Shown here piece by piece: positions 18,379 to 26,775 of a stretch of 64,000 nt of DNA. The translations under genes and the position numbers were made by a program. Where the stretch lies: the NCBI GenBank assembly GCA_019636655.1, contig JAHBXB010000001.1, positions 992,001 through 1,056,000 on the forward strand, in the 5' to 3' direction. Numbering within the stretch: position 1 is the stretch's first letter; each line of letters opens with the position of its first letter. The stretch is from Phycisphaeraceae bacterium. Its GTDB lineage: Bacteria; Planctomycetota; Phycisphaerae; Phycisphaerales; UBA1924. Under the pieces are notes generated by a model, which was not told the DNA's origin, made no database searches, and saw only the letters and a list, made by a program, of their open reading frames with translations.

Positions 18379-19527
18379 ATGCCGACCGCCACAACACCAG
18401 CCGATCGCGGGTCTCCACGGGCCGATTTCGCCATCGACCTCACCCATGTCGCGAAGACATACCGGGGAAACGTGCAGGCGCTTCGCGGGATCTCGATGCG
18501 CGTCAACCGTGGCGAGATCTTCGGACTCCTCGGCCCCAATGGCGCGGGGAAGAGCACACTGGTGAAAATCCTGATGACCGTGATCAGCCCGTCGCGGTGC
18601 GAGGGGACGATGCTCTCCCAGCGGGTCGGCACGAAGGCGGCTCTGCGAAGGGTGGGCTACCTGCCCGAACATCATCGCTTTCCCGACTACCTGACCGGCC
18701 GACAAGTCCTGGATCACTTTGGCGCGATGTCGGACGTTCCGCGCCGGGTCCGGCGTCAGCGGACGAACGAACTGCTTCCGCTGGTTGGCCTCGAGGCGTG
18801 GCAGGACAAGCGCGTCAAGGGGTACTCAAAGGGCATGCGACAGCGGCTTGGTGTTGCGCAGTCGCTCATCAACGATCCCGATCTGGTGCTCCTCGATGAG
18901 CCCACGGACGGCGTCGACCCGGTGGGCCGGCGGGACATCCGCGCGGTGCTCCAGGAACTCAAGCGCCGCGGCAAGACGGTCTTCCTGAACTCGCATTTAC
19001 TGAGCGAGCTCGAGATGGTCAGCGATCGCGTCGCCATCATGGTGCGGGGGGTTGTGACGGCGCAGGGCACCATCGATGAACTGACCGCCTACGGCCGCCG
19101 GTACGAGATCGAACTGGCCGCAGGAAGCGACAAACCACTGGATGCCGCGACACGCATCCGCCAGATGCTCCAGGCTCCCGGGGTTGTTCGCGGCCTTGAA
19201 CTCACGGGCTCGCTCGATGACCTCGCGACACCGGACACTGCTGCGGGAGCGAGGTCTGCAGGCCCGGTGATGCGAGGCCGGCTTGCATCCGGCGAGAGCG
19301 TTGAGGTCGAGGGCCCCCTGATCCGACTCGGCACGGACGATGCGGAGCGCGTGCAGCCGGTCATCGACGCCCTTCGGTCGAGCGGCGCGACTGTTCGGGC
19401 GGTCCGCCCGGTCCGACCGTCTCTCGAGGACCTCTTCATGCGGGCGGTCACCGACCCGACGACAGGAGCCGTGCTGAGCCCGGGCGCTGAGATGGACCGG
19501 GCCAACGGCAAGGGAGGACGTCGATGA
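18379..19527 (+). CDS. ABC exporter ATPase with C-terminal extension
   Basis: 382 residues from the ATG at 18379. Walker A GLLGPNGAGKST, signature YSKGMRQRLG (Lys for Ser is common in this ABC-2 export class) and Walker B VLLLDEPTDGVDPVG are all present, as is the switch His in NSHLL. After residue ~240 comes a 140-residue regulatory extension, which is longer than the norm. It pairs with the permease gene that overlaps it by four bases (ATGA). The exported substrate is not known; relatives move drugs, lipids or polysaccharides, or serve gliding and spore functions. Confidence 0.9.
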   Translation: MPTATTPADRGSPRADFAIDLTHVAKTYRGNVQALRGISMRVNRGEIFGLLGPNGAGKSTLVKILMTVISPSRCEGTMLSQRVGTKAALRRVGYLPEHHRFPDYLTGRQVLDHFGAMSDVPRRVRRQRTNELLPLVGLEAWQDKRVKGYSKGMRQRLGVAQSLINDPDLVLLDEPTDGVDPVGRRDIRAVLQELKRRGKTVFLNSHLLSELEMVSDRVAIMVRGVVTAQGTIDELTAYGRRYEIELAAGSDKPLDAATRIRQMLQAPGVVRGLELTGSLDDLATPDTAAGARSAGPVMRGRLASGESVEVEGPLIRLGTDDAERVQPVIDALRSSGATVRAVRPVRPSLEDLFMRAVTDPTTGAVLSPGAEMDRANGKGGRR

Positions 19528-20822
19528 GGCAGACTGCCGCGATCTTCCTCGATGCATACCGCGAGTTGAACGCCAGGAAACTGTTCTGGATTGTGCTCGC
19601 GATCTCCGCGGCCGTGGTGCTGGCGCTGGGACTGCTGGGCAACAACGAGACCGGCGTGACGGTGGTCGGATTCACGATCCCGGTGCCGTTCCTGTCGACC
19701 AAGGCGATCTCCAGCGCCGGCTTCTACAAGCTGATCTTCTCGAATGTCGGCGTTCAGTTCTGGCTGTCGTGGGGCGCGACGATCCTCGCGCTGATTTCGA
19801 CCGCGGGGATGATCCCCGAGTTCGTGTCGAGCGGTTCGATCGAACTTTCGCTGTGCAAGCCGATCTCGCGCGCCCGGCTGTTCCTCACGAAGTACGCCGC
19901 CGGGCTGTTGTTCGTGGCCATCCAGGTCCTCATCTTCTCGATCGGCGGGTTCCTGGTCATCGGGATCCGGGGTGGACAGTGGATCTCGACTATCTTCCTC
20001 GCGGTCCCGCTCGTACTCGCGTTCTATTCGTTTCTGTACTGCGTGTGCGCCCTGGTCGGGCTCGTGACCCGTTCCGCCATTACGGCGCTCCTGCTCACGA
20101 TGGTCTTCTGGCTCGGCCTGTGGGCGTTCAACACCACGGACCAGGTGCTGATCCAGCTCAAGGTGACGACCGAGCGCGATGTGCGAAGGGCTGAGCGAAA
20201 CGTCGCCGCGTTGCAGCGGACCATTGACAGCCTCACGCAGGGCGATCTCGGCGGACCCGATCGCGGTTTAGAGGCGAGGGAACCCGACCCGCCGGTGGCA
20301 GCGGCTCCAGCACCCGAGCCGGATGCCCGCCGGCCGCGGCCGCCTGCTCCCCCGCAGCGACCGACAGCCGGATCGCAGAGGCCTGGCCAGGTCGACTTTG
20401 GCCGCATGCTCGGAGCGTTCATCCGCGGCGACTCTCGTCGTGCCGCCCCAACCGGCGCAACGGCAGACGAGCGGCTGCGGGATGCTCGACGCCGGCTCGA
20501 GACCGCCGAGGATCGCCTGACGAAGGAACAGGGGAGCCTCGCCAGCCTGAACCGGTGGTACACCATCGTGTACCGGGTTCGTACCTTCCTGCCCAAGACC
20601 AGCGAGACCACCGAACTGCTCAAGCGGTACATCATCGATCCCAAGGACCGCGAGGGCATCTTCCAGGTCCTTGATGACCACCGTGGCGAGGGAGGAAGCG
20701 AGCGCGAGGTGATGAACCTGATGTACTCACGCTCGGCGTGGTGGATTGTGGGGACCTCGCTCGCGTTCGAGGCCGTCGTGCTGGCGCTCGCTACGTTCAT
20801 CTTCTGCCGGCGCGACTACTAG
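19524..20822 (+). CDS. ABC-2 type permease with large internal hydrophilic insert
   Basis: 432 residues, start codon overlapping the ATPase stop. Five membrane spans lie in residues ~14-195 and the sixth at ~408-428. The ~210 residues between the fifth and sixth spans are hydrophilic: a predicted coiled coil (RRAERNVAALQRTID), a Pro/Ala-rich stretch and another coiled coil (DARRRLETAEDRL). This insert is the unusual part; most ABC-2 permeases have a short loop here. It acts with the upstream ATPase as a membrane exporter. Confidence 0.82.
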   Translation: MRQTAAIFLDAYRELNARKLFWIVLAISAAVVLALGLLGNNETGVTVVGFTIPVPFLSTKAISSAGFYKLIFSNVGVQFWLSWGATILALISTAGMIPEFVSSGSIELSLCKPISRARLFLTKYAAGLLFVAIQVLIFSIGGFLVIGIRGGQWISTIFLAVPLVLAFYSFLYCVCALVGLVTRSAITALLLTMVFWLGLWAFNTTDQVLIQLKVTTERDVRRAERNVAALQRTIDSLTQGDLGGPDRGLEAREPDPPVAAAPAPEPDARRPRPPAPPQRPTAGSQRPGQVDFGRMLGAFIRGDSRRAAPTGATADERLRDARRRLETAEDRLTKEQGSLASLNRWYTIVYRVRTFLPKTSETTELLKRYIIDPKDREGIFQVLDDHRGEGGSEREVMNLMYSRSAWWIVGTSLAFEAVVLALATFIFCRRDY

Positions 20823-20835
20823 GTATGGCTGGAGA

Positions 20836-21681
20836 TCAGGCGGACGTCAGTTCTCTCGCGCGGTTGCGACCATTCTCCAACGCGCGAGCAACGGCATCGG
20901 CTACCCGCTGCTGGTCAAAGATCGCCACAGCCGCCGCCGTCACGCCGCCCTTGCTCGTGACCCGCTCACGAAGCCTCGCAGGGTCGTCTTGCTCGGCCTT
21001 GAGCATCTCGGCGGCGCCGGCGATGGTCTGGCGGACCATCGTTCTCGCCTCCATCGCCGAGAACCCCAGCTCACGCGCGGCCCGCTCCATCGCCTCGGCC
21101 AGGTAGAAGACATAGGCCGGGCCGCTCCCCGCAACGGCTGTGAACGCATCGAACAGGGCCTCGTCGATCGTGAGCACCTCACCCGTTGCGAAGAGCCGGC
21201 TCGCAAAGGCCAAGTCCGCGGACCCCGCCCCGGGGCCGGCGGCGATCGCGGTCATTCCAGCCCCATGGGCGAGCGGCAGGTTCGGCATCGCACGGACAAC
21301 GCGGACGCTTGCGGAGCTCGTCGCGCCGGCCGTCATCGCGGCGTGCACAGACTCGGCGCTGCGCCCGGCCATGATCGAGATGACCAGGTGCTCCCCGAGC
21401 ACCCGGCTGTGAGTCAACTCCGCTGCGACTCCGGGAAATACCTGCGGCTTGACCGCCAGCACGATCACCGCCCCGCTCGCGGCGGACCGCAGCGCCTCCA
21501 CAGCGCTGGGAACAAGCCGCACCCCGGTGAACCCGATGGACTCTAGAGCCGCCCTCCGCTCTTGATCGGGCTCGGCGACGACAAAGCTCATGCTGTCAGA
21601 ATCGCGGCGGTGGTTGGCAACAACAACCGCCCGGCCCATGCTCCCCCCACCGATCACGACTACGGCTGAAGTCTTCTGCAT
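20836..21681 (-). CDS. proC: Pyrroline-5-carboxylate reductase
   Basis: 281 residues from MQKTSAVVVIGGGSMG at 21681, close to the family's usual 270; a longer open frame upstream has no support. It shows the N-terminal dinucleotide fold (GGGSMGRAV), AVKPQVFPGV, and the signature VAGSGPAYVFYLAEAM with GGVT near the end. It makes L-proline from pyrroline-5-carboxylate using NAD(P)H in the cytosol. It is convergent with the ABC permease gene, 13 bp apart. Confidence 0.93.
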   Translation of the reverse strand: MQKTSAVVVIGGGSMGRAVVVANHRRDSDSMSFVVAEPDQERRAALESIGFTGVRLVPSAVEALRSAASGAVIVLAVKPQVFPGVAAELTHSRVLGEHLVISIMAGRSAESVHAAMTAGATSSASVRVVRAMPNLPLAHGAGMTAIAAGPGAGSADLAFASRLFATGEVLTIDEALFDAFTAVAGSGPAYVFYLAEAMERAARELGFSAMEARTMVRQTIAGAAEMLKAEQDDPARLRERVTSKGGVTAAAVAIFDQQRVADAVARALENGRNRARELTSA

Positions 21682-21836
21682 CGACCACGCTCCATGGCTC
21701 CGCACCGAATCCTCAGGCGGGAAGGTGTGCGTTCGGGGCAGGCTCGGCCCCGCGTCCGCTACCACCATAAGCTTTGCGATTCGGGCCACGGAGGTCGATA
21801 GTTCAGTCCGAGGCAATCGGGGGTGGGCCACAACCC

Positions 21837-22904
21837 ATGACAACGTTTTACACAATGGACTTTGAGCGGCCGCTGCTGGATCTGGAGCGACGGATCGAAG
21901 TGCTCCAGACTCGGCTCCGAAAGACCTCTTCGCCCTCCGCCGCGGGGGTAGAGGGAGGCGCTGAGGCCGACAGCACGGAGGATCTGCCGGACGACCCCGG
22001 GCAGATGGCCGACCTGCTCGCCGAGCTCCGCAGCGAGTACCAGACCAGACTCGCCGAGGTTTACTCGGCGTTGACGCCGGTGGACACCGTGCGGGTGGCG
22101 CGACACCCGAAACGCCCGCAGACCCGCGACTACATCGAACTGATCTGCAAGGACTTCTGCGAGCTCCACGGCGACCGGCGATTCGGCGACGATCCCGCGA
22201 TGGTCGTCGGCTTCGGCCGCATCGGCTCGATCAAATGCCTTGTTGTCGGGCACCAGAAGGGCCGGACGACCGCCGAGAAGATCGCGTGCCATTTCGGCTG
22301 TGCCCATCCGGAGGGGTATCGCAAGGCCCTGGCGAAGATGCAACTGGCCGAGAAGTTTCGTCTGCCAATCGTGACCTTTGTGGACACCCCGGGCGCCTAC
22401 CCGGGGGTCGGCGCAGAGCAGCGCGGCCAAGCCGAGGCGATCGCCGTCAACCTCCGTGAGATGAGCCGCCTGAAGACCCCGATCGTCAGCATCGTGATCG
22501 GCGAAGGAGGCTCGGGCGGCGCACTGGGAATCGCGGTTGCGGACCGGGTCGCGATGCTGCAGCACGCGTGGTATTCGGTGATCAGCCCCGAGGGATGCGC
22601 GGCGATCCTCTGGAAGCAGGCCAACGAGCAGACCAACGACGCGGCGGCGAGGTCGCTCCGTCTTACAGCCCGCGACAACGTCGAACTGGGGATCATTGAT
22701 GCGGTTATCCCCGAATCGCTGGGCGGCGCCCACCGTGATCCGGCCGCGACCGCCGCGGCCATCGAGAAATGGGTGGTCGAGTCGCTCGACGAACTGCGCC
22801 GCCACAACCCGGCAACGCTGCCCGCCCGGCGATACGAGCGGTTCCGTCGTCTGGGCTCGTATTCTGAGAACGGCGTCGCGGCTCCGGGATCCGAGGCCGA
22901 TTAG
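21837..22904 (+). CDS. accA: Acetyl-CoA carboxylase carboxyltransferase subunit alpha
   Basis: 355 residues from the ATG at 21837. The N-terminal helix (LDLERRIEVLQTRL) and the crotonase-like core are clear: HPKRPQTRDYIE, CELHGDRRFGDD, FVDTPGAYPGVGAEQRGQ, GEGGSGGALG and ISPEGCAAILWK. A short Ser/Pro/Gly-rich insert sits near residue 30. With AccD it transfers CO2 from biotin to acetyl-CoA, the first step of fatty acid synthesis. accD is not in the window, so the subunits are encoded apart. A ribosome site before this ATG is not obvious. Confidence 0.95.
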   Translation: MTTFYTMDFERPLLDLERRIEVLQTRLRKTSSPSAAGVEGGAEADSTEDLPDDPGQMADLLAELRSEYQTRLAEVYSALTPVDTVRVARHPKRPQTRDYIELICKDFCELHGDRRFGDDPAMVVGFGRIGSIKCLVVGHQKGRTTAEKIACHFGCAHPEGYRKALAKMQLAEKFRLPIVTFVDTPGAYPGVGAEQRGQAEAIAVNLREMSRLKTPIVSIVIGEGGSGGALGIAVADRVAMLQHAWYSVISPEGCAAILWKQANEQTNDAAARSLRLTARDNVELGIIDAVIPESLGGAHRDPAATAAAIEKWVVESLDELRRHNPATLPARRYERFRRLGSYSENGVAAPGSEAD

Positions 22905-23046
22905 GGATGTTTTCTCGAACCCGGGATAATCCCCGGGCCCCCTTTGACAGCCCACCTCGCTACCCGTACACTTGGCGACTTTTGAACTCGTAGGGCGATA
23001 TCGAACGCCCGGGCCTATCGAGCAGCCTCAAAGAAGGTGGTACGAC

Positions 23047-23844
23047 GTGGCGAAGAGCGCTCGATCAAAGCAACCAGCGAAGGCCAAGAAGAAGTCGGCT
23101 CCGGCCAAGCCGACCAAGAAGCCGGCGCCCGCCGCGAAGTCCAAGAAGGCCTCGCCCGCCAAGTCGGCGCCGAAGCCCGCGGCTCCTTCAAAGACCCCAC
23201 CTGCGGCTCCGAAGAAGGCGGCAGAATCGCCTAAGTCCGCGCCCGCGGCGGCCCCCGCCCATGACAAGAAGAAGGCGGGTCCCAAGGGGATCACGATTGT
23301 AACGCCCCGGCCCTCCCGCCCGACCAAGGCCAAGCCCAAGTATCAGCTCCCGGTGAGCGAGCCATTGCTCAAGCCGGGTGGGCCGAAGTGGAAGCCCTTG
23401 ATCCCCTCGGGCCCATCGGCCCCGGCCCGCACCAGCCTCGGCAACGAGGTCAAGCCCCAGAAGGGCAAACTGCCGAAGAAGGAACTCGATCGCTACCGTG
23501 CGATCCTGATCCGCAAGCGTCAGGAGCTTGTCGGCGATGTTGCGAACATGGAAGACGAGGCGCTTCGCCAGTCCGGCAGCGGCTCACTCTCCCACACGCC
23601 GCAGCACATGGCCGAGCAGGGCACCGACGTTTTCGATCAGTCCCTGTCTCTCGACCTCGCCCAAGTCGACCGCAACCTCATCCGCGAGATCGACGAGGCG
23701 CTCAAGCGCATCGAGGACGGCACGTACGGCTTCTGCGAGCTTACCGGAAAGCCGATCAAGGCGGAGCGGCTCGAGGAACTCCCCTGGACCCGCTTCTCGA
23801 TTGAAGCAGCCCGCGAGCGGGAGCGGCGTCCGTACCAGCTCTGA
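23047..23844 (+). CDS. DksA/TraR-family protein with Lys/Ala/Pro-rich N-terminal tail and degenerate zinc site
   Basis: 265 residues from a GTG at 23047 with AAGGTGG upstream. Residues 1-~145 are low-complexity, rich in Lys, Pro and Ala, like a histone-H1 tail, suggesting nucleic acid binding. The C-terminal ~110 residues are a DksA-like coiled coil plus globular domain. The zinc finger is degenerate: GFCELTGKPI keeps one Cys, and the usual YCxxC is FSIEA, so three of four cysteines are gone. DksA proteins bind the RNA polymerase secondary channel and tune transcription with ppGpp. lspA follows 27 bp downstream, probably co-transcribed. Confidence 0.82.
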   Translation: MAKSARSKQPAKAKKKSAPAKPTKKPAPAAKSKKASPAKSAPKPAAPSKTPPAAPKKAAESPKSAPAAAPAHDKKKAGPKGITIVTPRPSRPTKAKPKYQLPVSEPLLKPGGPKWKPLIPSGPSAPARTSLGNEVKPQKGKLPKKELDRYRAILIRKRQELVGDVANMEDEALRQSGSGSLSHTPQHMAEQGTDVFDQSLSLDLAQVDRNLIREIDEALKRIEDGTYGFCELTGKPIKAERLEELPWTRFSIEAARERERRPYQL

Positions 23845-23871
23845 TCAGCCCGATCGGCGTCCCAAGACGGC

Positions 23872-24540
23872 ATGATGAACCACCAAAGGCCAAGGAATGG
23901 CGATCTGTCACCCGGCGGAGCGGGACGCTGTACTCGCGCGTGGGTTGTCCTGATCGTTGCTGCACTGCTCTCGCTCGCGGCCGATCTCGGCTCCAAATGG
24001 GCGGCCTTCCGCTACGTCGCCGGCACACCCGTGGTGATCAACCGCGAGGACGTCCGGCGTGTGTACCAGCAGGACGCTCGCCTGGTGACGACCCTGATCC
24101 CCGACCATCGACCGATGGACGCCATCCCCGGTGTCCTGCAGTGGCAACTGGTGCTCAACCCCGGCGCGGTGTTCGGCGTCGGTCCCGGGCAGCGGTGGTT
24201 CTTTGTCGGGTTCACCGGCGTGGCCCTCGGATTCGGCCTGTGGATGTTCTCGAAGTGGACCGGGCCGCGAGACACGATGGCGCACATCGGCATCGGCATG
24301 CTCATCGGCGGCGGCCTGGGCAACCTCTACGACCGCCTCCACTATGGAGTCGTGCGGGACTTCATCCATCCGATCCCGGGAGTCCGGTGGCCATCGTGGC
24401 TGGGGCCTCTGGGCGGGAAGGACGTCTGGCCGTACGTCTCCAACATCGCCGACCTGCTCCTTCTGGTCGGGATCTCGATCCTGCTCTGGTACCTCTGGAA
24501 GCGTGACAAGGCCGCCCAACCGGCCGGCGCCATGGCGTGA
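23872..24540 (+). CDS. lspA: Lipoprotein signal peptidase II
   Basis: 222 residues, longer than the usual ~165. Four membrane spans are visible. The catalytic aspartates sit in NLYDRLHYGVVRDFI and VSNIADLLLLVG; NPGAVFGV is the conserved second box (usual NxGAAFG). Extra length comes from an N-terminal lead, a ~25-residue insert after span one (RREDVRR-type charged loop) and a loop between the two catalytic boxes. It cleaves diacylglyceryl-modified lipoproteins in the inner membrane; several lipoproteins occur in this window. Two ATGs in a row make the start 23872 or 23875. Confidence 0.92.
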   Translation: MMNHQRPRNGDLSPGGAGRCTRAWVVLIVAALLSLAADLGSKWAAFRYVAGTPVVINREDVRRVYQQDARLVTTLIPDHRPMDAIPGVLQWQLVLNPGAVFGVGPGQRWFFVGFTGVALGFGLWMFSKWTGPRDTMAHIGIGMLIGGGLGNLYDRLHYGVVRDFIHPIPGVRWPSWLGPLGGKDVWPYVSNIADLLLLVGISILLWYLWKRDKAAQPAGAMA

Positions 24541-25572
24541 TCACTGCTCGGGCGAGTTGTTGGCCTTCGCGACGATGCTGTCGAGGTGCTCGCGGATTTC
24601 CAGCGCCATGCGCGTATTGGGAAACTCCCCGATAATCCGCCGCCCGAGCGCCGCGGCCGCGATCCATTGCCGGTCTTGGACAGCGATCTTGAACTGGGCG
24701 CCAAGGTTGTCGCGAGCCTTGCCGATGACGCCGCGGGCCACCTCGCGGTACGGGGCGGCCTCGGTCTCGGTGAGGTAGCCATCGAGTTCGCGGAGCAGGT
24801 CCAGGGCCTCCTCGGCCCGCTCCGCGTCGGCCGCGGCTCCCAGGAATCGCCGCTCAAGGTCTGACTTGTACACCGCACGCGCACGCTCCACCCGTTCCCG
24901 CAGCCCCTCGACCCGCGGCGAATCCGGGAACAGCCGCTTGATGCGTGCCGACTCGAGCACCGCGGCCTCCCAGCGTCGCTGGACGATCAATCCATCGAGA
25001 GACGCGATCGCATCCGCAACCCTGCGCTCGTGGACCACCGACCGTGCCTTCTCGATCTGCGAGCGGAACTGCTCCGCCTCGGCGCGATACCCGAAGTTGT
25101 CCGCCAGCTCGGTGCAGAGCACGAGCGCCGCGTCCCATTCCTCACTGGAGATGTCCTCCTCGATCGCCCGGCACAGCAGCTCTCGCTCCGCCCTGCGGTT
25201 GAGCAGCCGGCGCGCGTCATCGGACAGGACCTCCTGGTCCGCGAGGCGCCGCATCGCGGCGGAGAGCGACTCGAACTCCCGACGGAGCCGCCCATCGCCA
25301 CGCACCTGCTGCCGGAGTTTCACCAGGATCGGCGCCAGCGCCAGCACGAGCACCAGGCCGCCGTACCCGACCGCCTGGAGAGGAATGGAGTACAGGTCCG
25401 CCCGGGCGCCAAAGTACCCGGTCCCGCGGGCGATGAGGAGGACGCTCGCGAGCAACGGCAGCCCGTGATCGATCAGGAGCCCCGCGATACCGACGCCCGA
25501 GTTGCGGCGGCGACGCGGCGCCGGCGTGTCAGGCACAAACGTGGGTTGGAAATCGCGTTGAGGCGTGGTCAT
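24541..25572 (-). CDS. Membrane-anchored protein with long helical C-terminal region, unknown
   Basis: 343 residues from MTTPQRDF at 25572. After a 30-residue basic N-terminus come two membrane spans (~35-55 and ~65-85). The remaining 250 residues are charged and helical, with repeated Ala/Arg/Glu segments of about 35-40 residues resembling TPR or tetratricopeptide-like hairpins (RWEAAVLESARIKRLFPDS, then RQWIAAAALGRRIIGEFPN). It may act as a scaffold at the inner membrane. The stop codon directly abuts that of lspA on the other strand. It is preceded by the cupin gene 32 bp away, likely the same transcript. Confidence 0.72.
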   Translation of the reverse strand: MTTPQRDFQPTFVPDTPAPRRRRNSGVGIAGLLIDHGLPLLASVLLIARGTGYFGARADLYSIPLQAVGYGGLVLVLALAPILVKLRQQVRGDGRLRREFESLSAAMRRLADQEVLSDDARRLLNRRAERELLCRAIEEDISSEEWDAALVLCTELADNFGYRAEAEQFRSQIEKARSVVHERRVADAIASLDGLIVQRRWEAAVLESARIKRLFPDSPRVEGLRERVERARAVYKSDLERRFLGAAADAERAEEALDLLRELDGYLTETEAAPYREVARGVIGKARDNLGAQFKIAVQDRQWIAAAALGRRIIGEFPNTRMALEIREHLDSIVAKANNSPEQ

Positions 25573-25604
25573 GGCGGGTTCTCGTTGGCCTCCACTCGCA
25601 GGGA

Positions 25605-25982
25605 TCAACTCCCGGGCGTGGCGTCTCCGCAGTTTCGAGTCACAGGAACCAGGCACAGGAAACGCAGCCCGTCGTTGCCGGCGGTGAACTGGTGCTCCCG
25701 GTCCGCGGGCACGAACACGACGTCACCGGCCTTGATATCGTGGAGCCTCCCCTCAAGCAGAACGGTTCCACCGCCCTCGACAACAAACACCTCGTGTTCG
25801 TAGTCGTGGCTGTGCCGGGGAGAGTGGCCGTGTGGAGCCACCTGAAAGTGCCGCAGCGAGAATGTCGGTGCCCCATCCGCGCGGCCGACCATAACCGCCA
25901 TCCTGACGTCCTTGACCCCGGGGATACCCACCGGCGCCATTGGCACCGAGTCGATGTTGCGGATCACGACGTCGAGTCCCAT
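25605..25982 (-). CDS. Cupin-domain protein
   Basis: 125 residues from MGLDVVIRN at 25982. Cupin motif one is HGHSPRHSHDYEHEVFVVEGGG, giving the metal-binding His, His and Glu; motif two is GDVVFVPADREHQF with the third His. Single-domain cupins of this size are small sugar or amino acid dioxygenases, isomerases or sensors, so the activity is open. It is the first gene of a two-gene minus-strand unit, and its upstream region overlaps the start of the divergent metallo-hydrolase gene closely (50 bp between starts). Confidence 0.82.
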   Translation of the reverse strand: MGLDVVIRNIDSVPMAPVGIPGVKDVRMAVMVGRADGAPTFSLRHFQVAPHGHSPRHSHDYEHEVFVVEGGGTVLLEGRLHDIKAGDVVFVPADREHQFTAGNDGLRFLCLVPVTRNCGDATPGS

Positions 25983-26032
25983 GTCGGCTCCAGGTCGGCG
26001 GGCGTGCGGGAGGCCACTCCTAGTATCGTACG

Positions 26033-26710
26033 ATGAACGCAGGGTCACAGCGAAATGAGGCTTCGCAGACTACGGCCCCGCGGATCCGGCGGTTTACGCT
26101 CGGGCCATTCGAAACCAACTGCTACGTCGTCAGTCCCGCCGCGGGGGGTGACTGCTGGGTTGTCGATGCCTCGTTCGACCCCGACCCGATCATCAAGCAC
26201 ATCCGCCTGGAGGGGCTCAGGCCCGTCGCCCTCGTCCTCACCCACGCGCACGTGGACCATCTGGCAGGTGTTGGGGATGTTGTCCGAGCATTCCCCGGCC
26301 TGCCGGTCTGGATCCACGAGGCCGAGCGCGAATGGCTCACCAACCCGCTCCTCAATCTCTCGGCGATGATGGGGGCGCCGGTCACGGCGCCAGGTCCGGA
26401 TCGCCTGCTGCACGCGGACGACGATCTTCCGCTCGGAGACCTCCGGTGGCGGGTGCTGCACACGCCGGGGCACTCACCGGGCGGCGTGACGTTCCATCAC
26501 GCGCCGTCCGGAACCGCGCTGGTCGGCGACACACTCTTCTCCGGGTCCATCGGTCGCTCGGACTTCCCCGGGAGCGACGAGTCGCTCCTGCACCAATCGA
26601 TCCGCGATCAGCTGTACACTCTGCCTGAGTCGACCAGGGTCCTCCCCGGCCACGGGCCGGAGACGACGATCGGCCGCGAGAAGCGATCCAACCCCTTCGT
26701 GCGCGGGTAG
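26033..26710 (+). CDS. Metallo-beta-lactamase fold hydrolase (glyoxalase II-like)
   Basis: 225 residues. The zinc ligands are THAHVDHLAG (HxHxDH), HTPGHSPGG and, at the C-terminus, LPGHGPETT, with the bridging Asp in VGDTLFSGSIGR. This is the short YcbL-like glyoxalase II group that lacks the extra helical domain of classical GloB. It is probably a thioester hydrolase in the cytosol. No signal peptide. Confidence 0.88.
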   Translation: MNAGSQRNEASQTTAPRIRRFTLGPFETNCYVVSPAAGGDCWVVDASFDPDPIIKHIRLEGLRPVALVLTHAHVDHLAGVGDVVRAFPGLPVWIHEAEREWLTNPLLNLSAMMGAPVTAPGPDRLLHADDDLPLGDLRWRVLHTPGHSPGGVTFHHAPSGTALVGDTLFSGSIGRSDFPGSDESLLHQSIRDQLYTLPESTRVLPGHGPETTIGREKRSNPFVRG

Positions 26711-26741
26711 GCAGCGGCACAGAGTCTGAGTGGGAATCGGA

Positions 26742-26763
26742 CCGGTCGGCGTCAGCCGACCGG
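26742..26763. terminator. Hairpin between convergent genes
   Basis: Perfect 9-bp stem CCGGTCGGC/GCCGACCGG with tetraloop GTCA, in the 65-bp gap where the metallo-hydrolase and the TPR lipoprotein genes converge. No T-run on either side, so it is a weak or bidirectional terminator or an mRNA end cap. Confidence 0.55.
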
Positions 26764-26775
26764 CCCATAGTGCGA

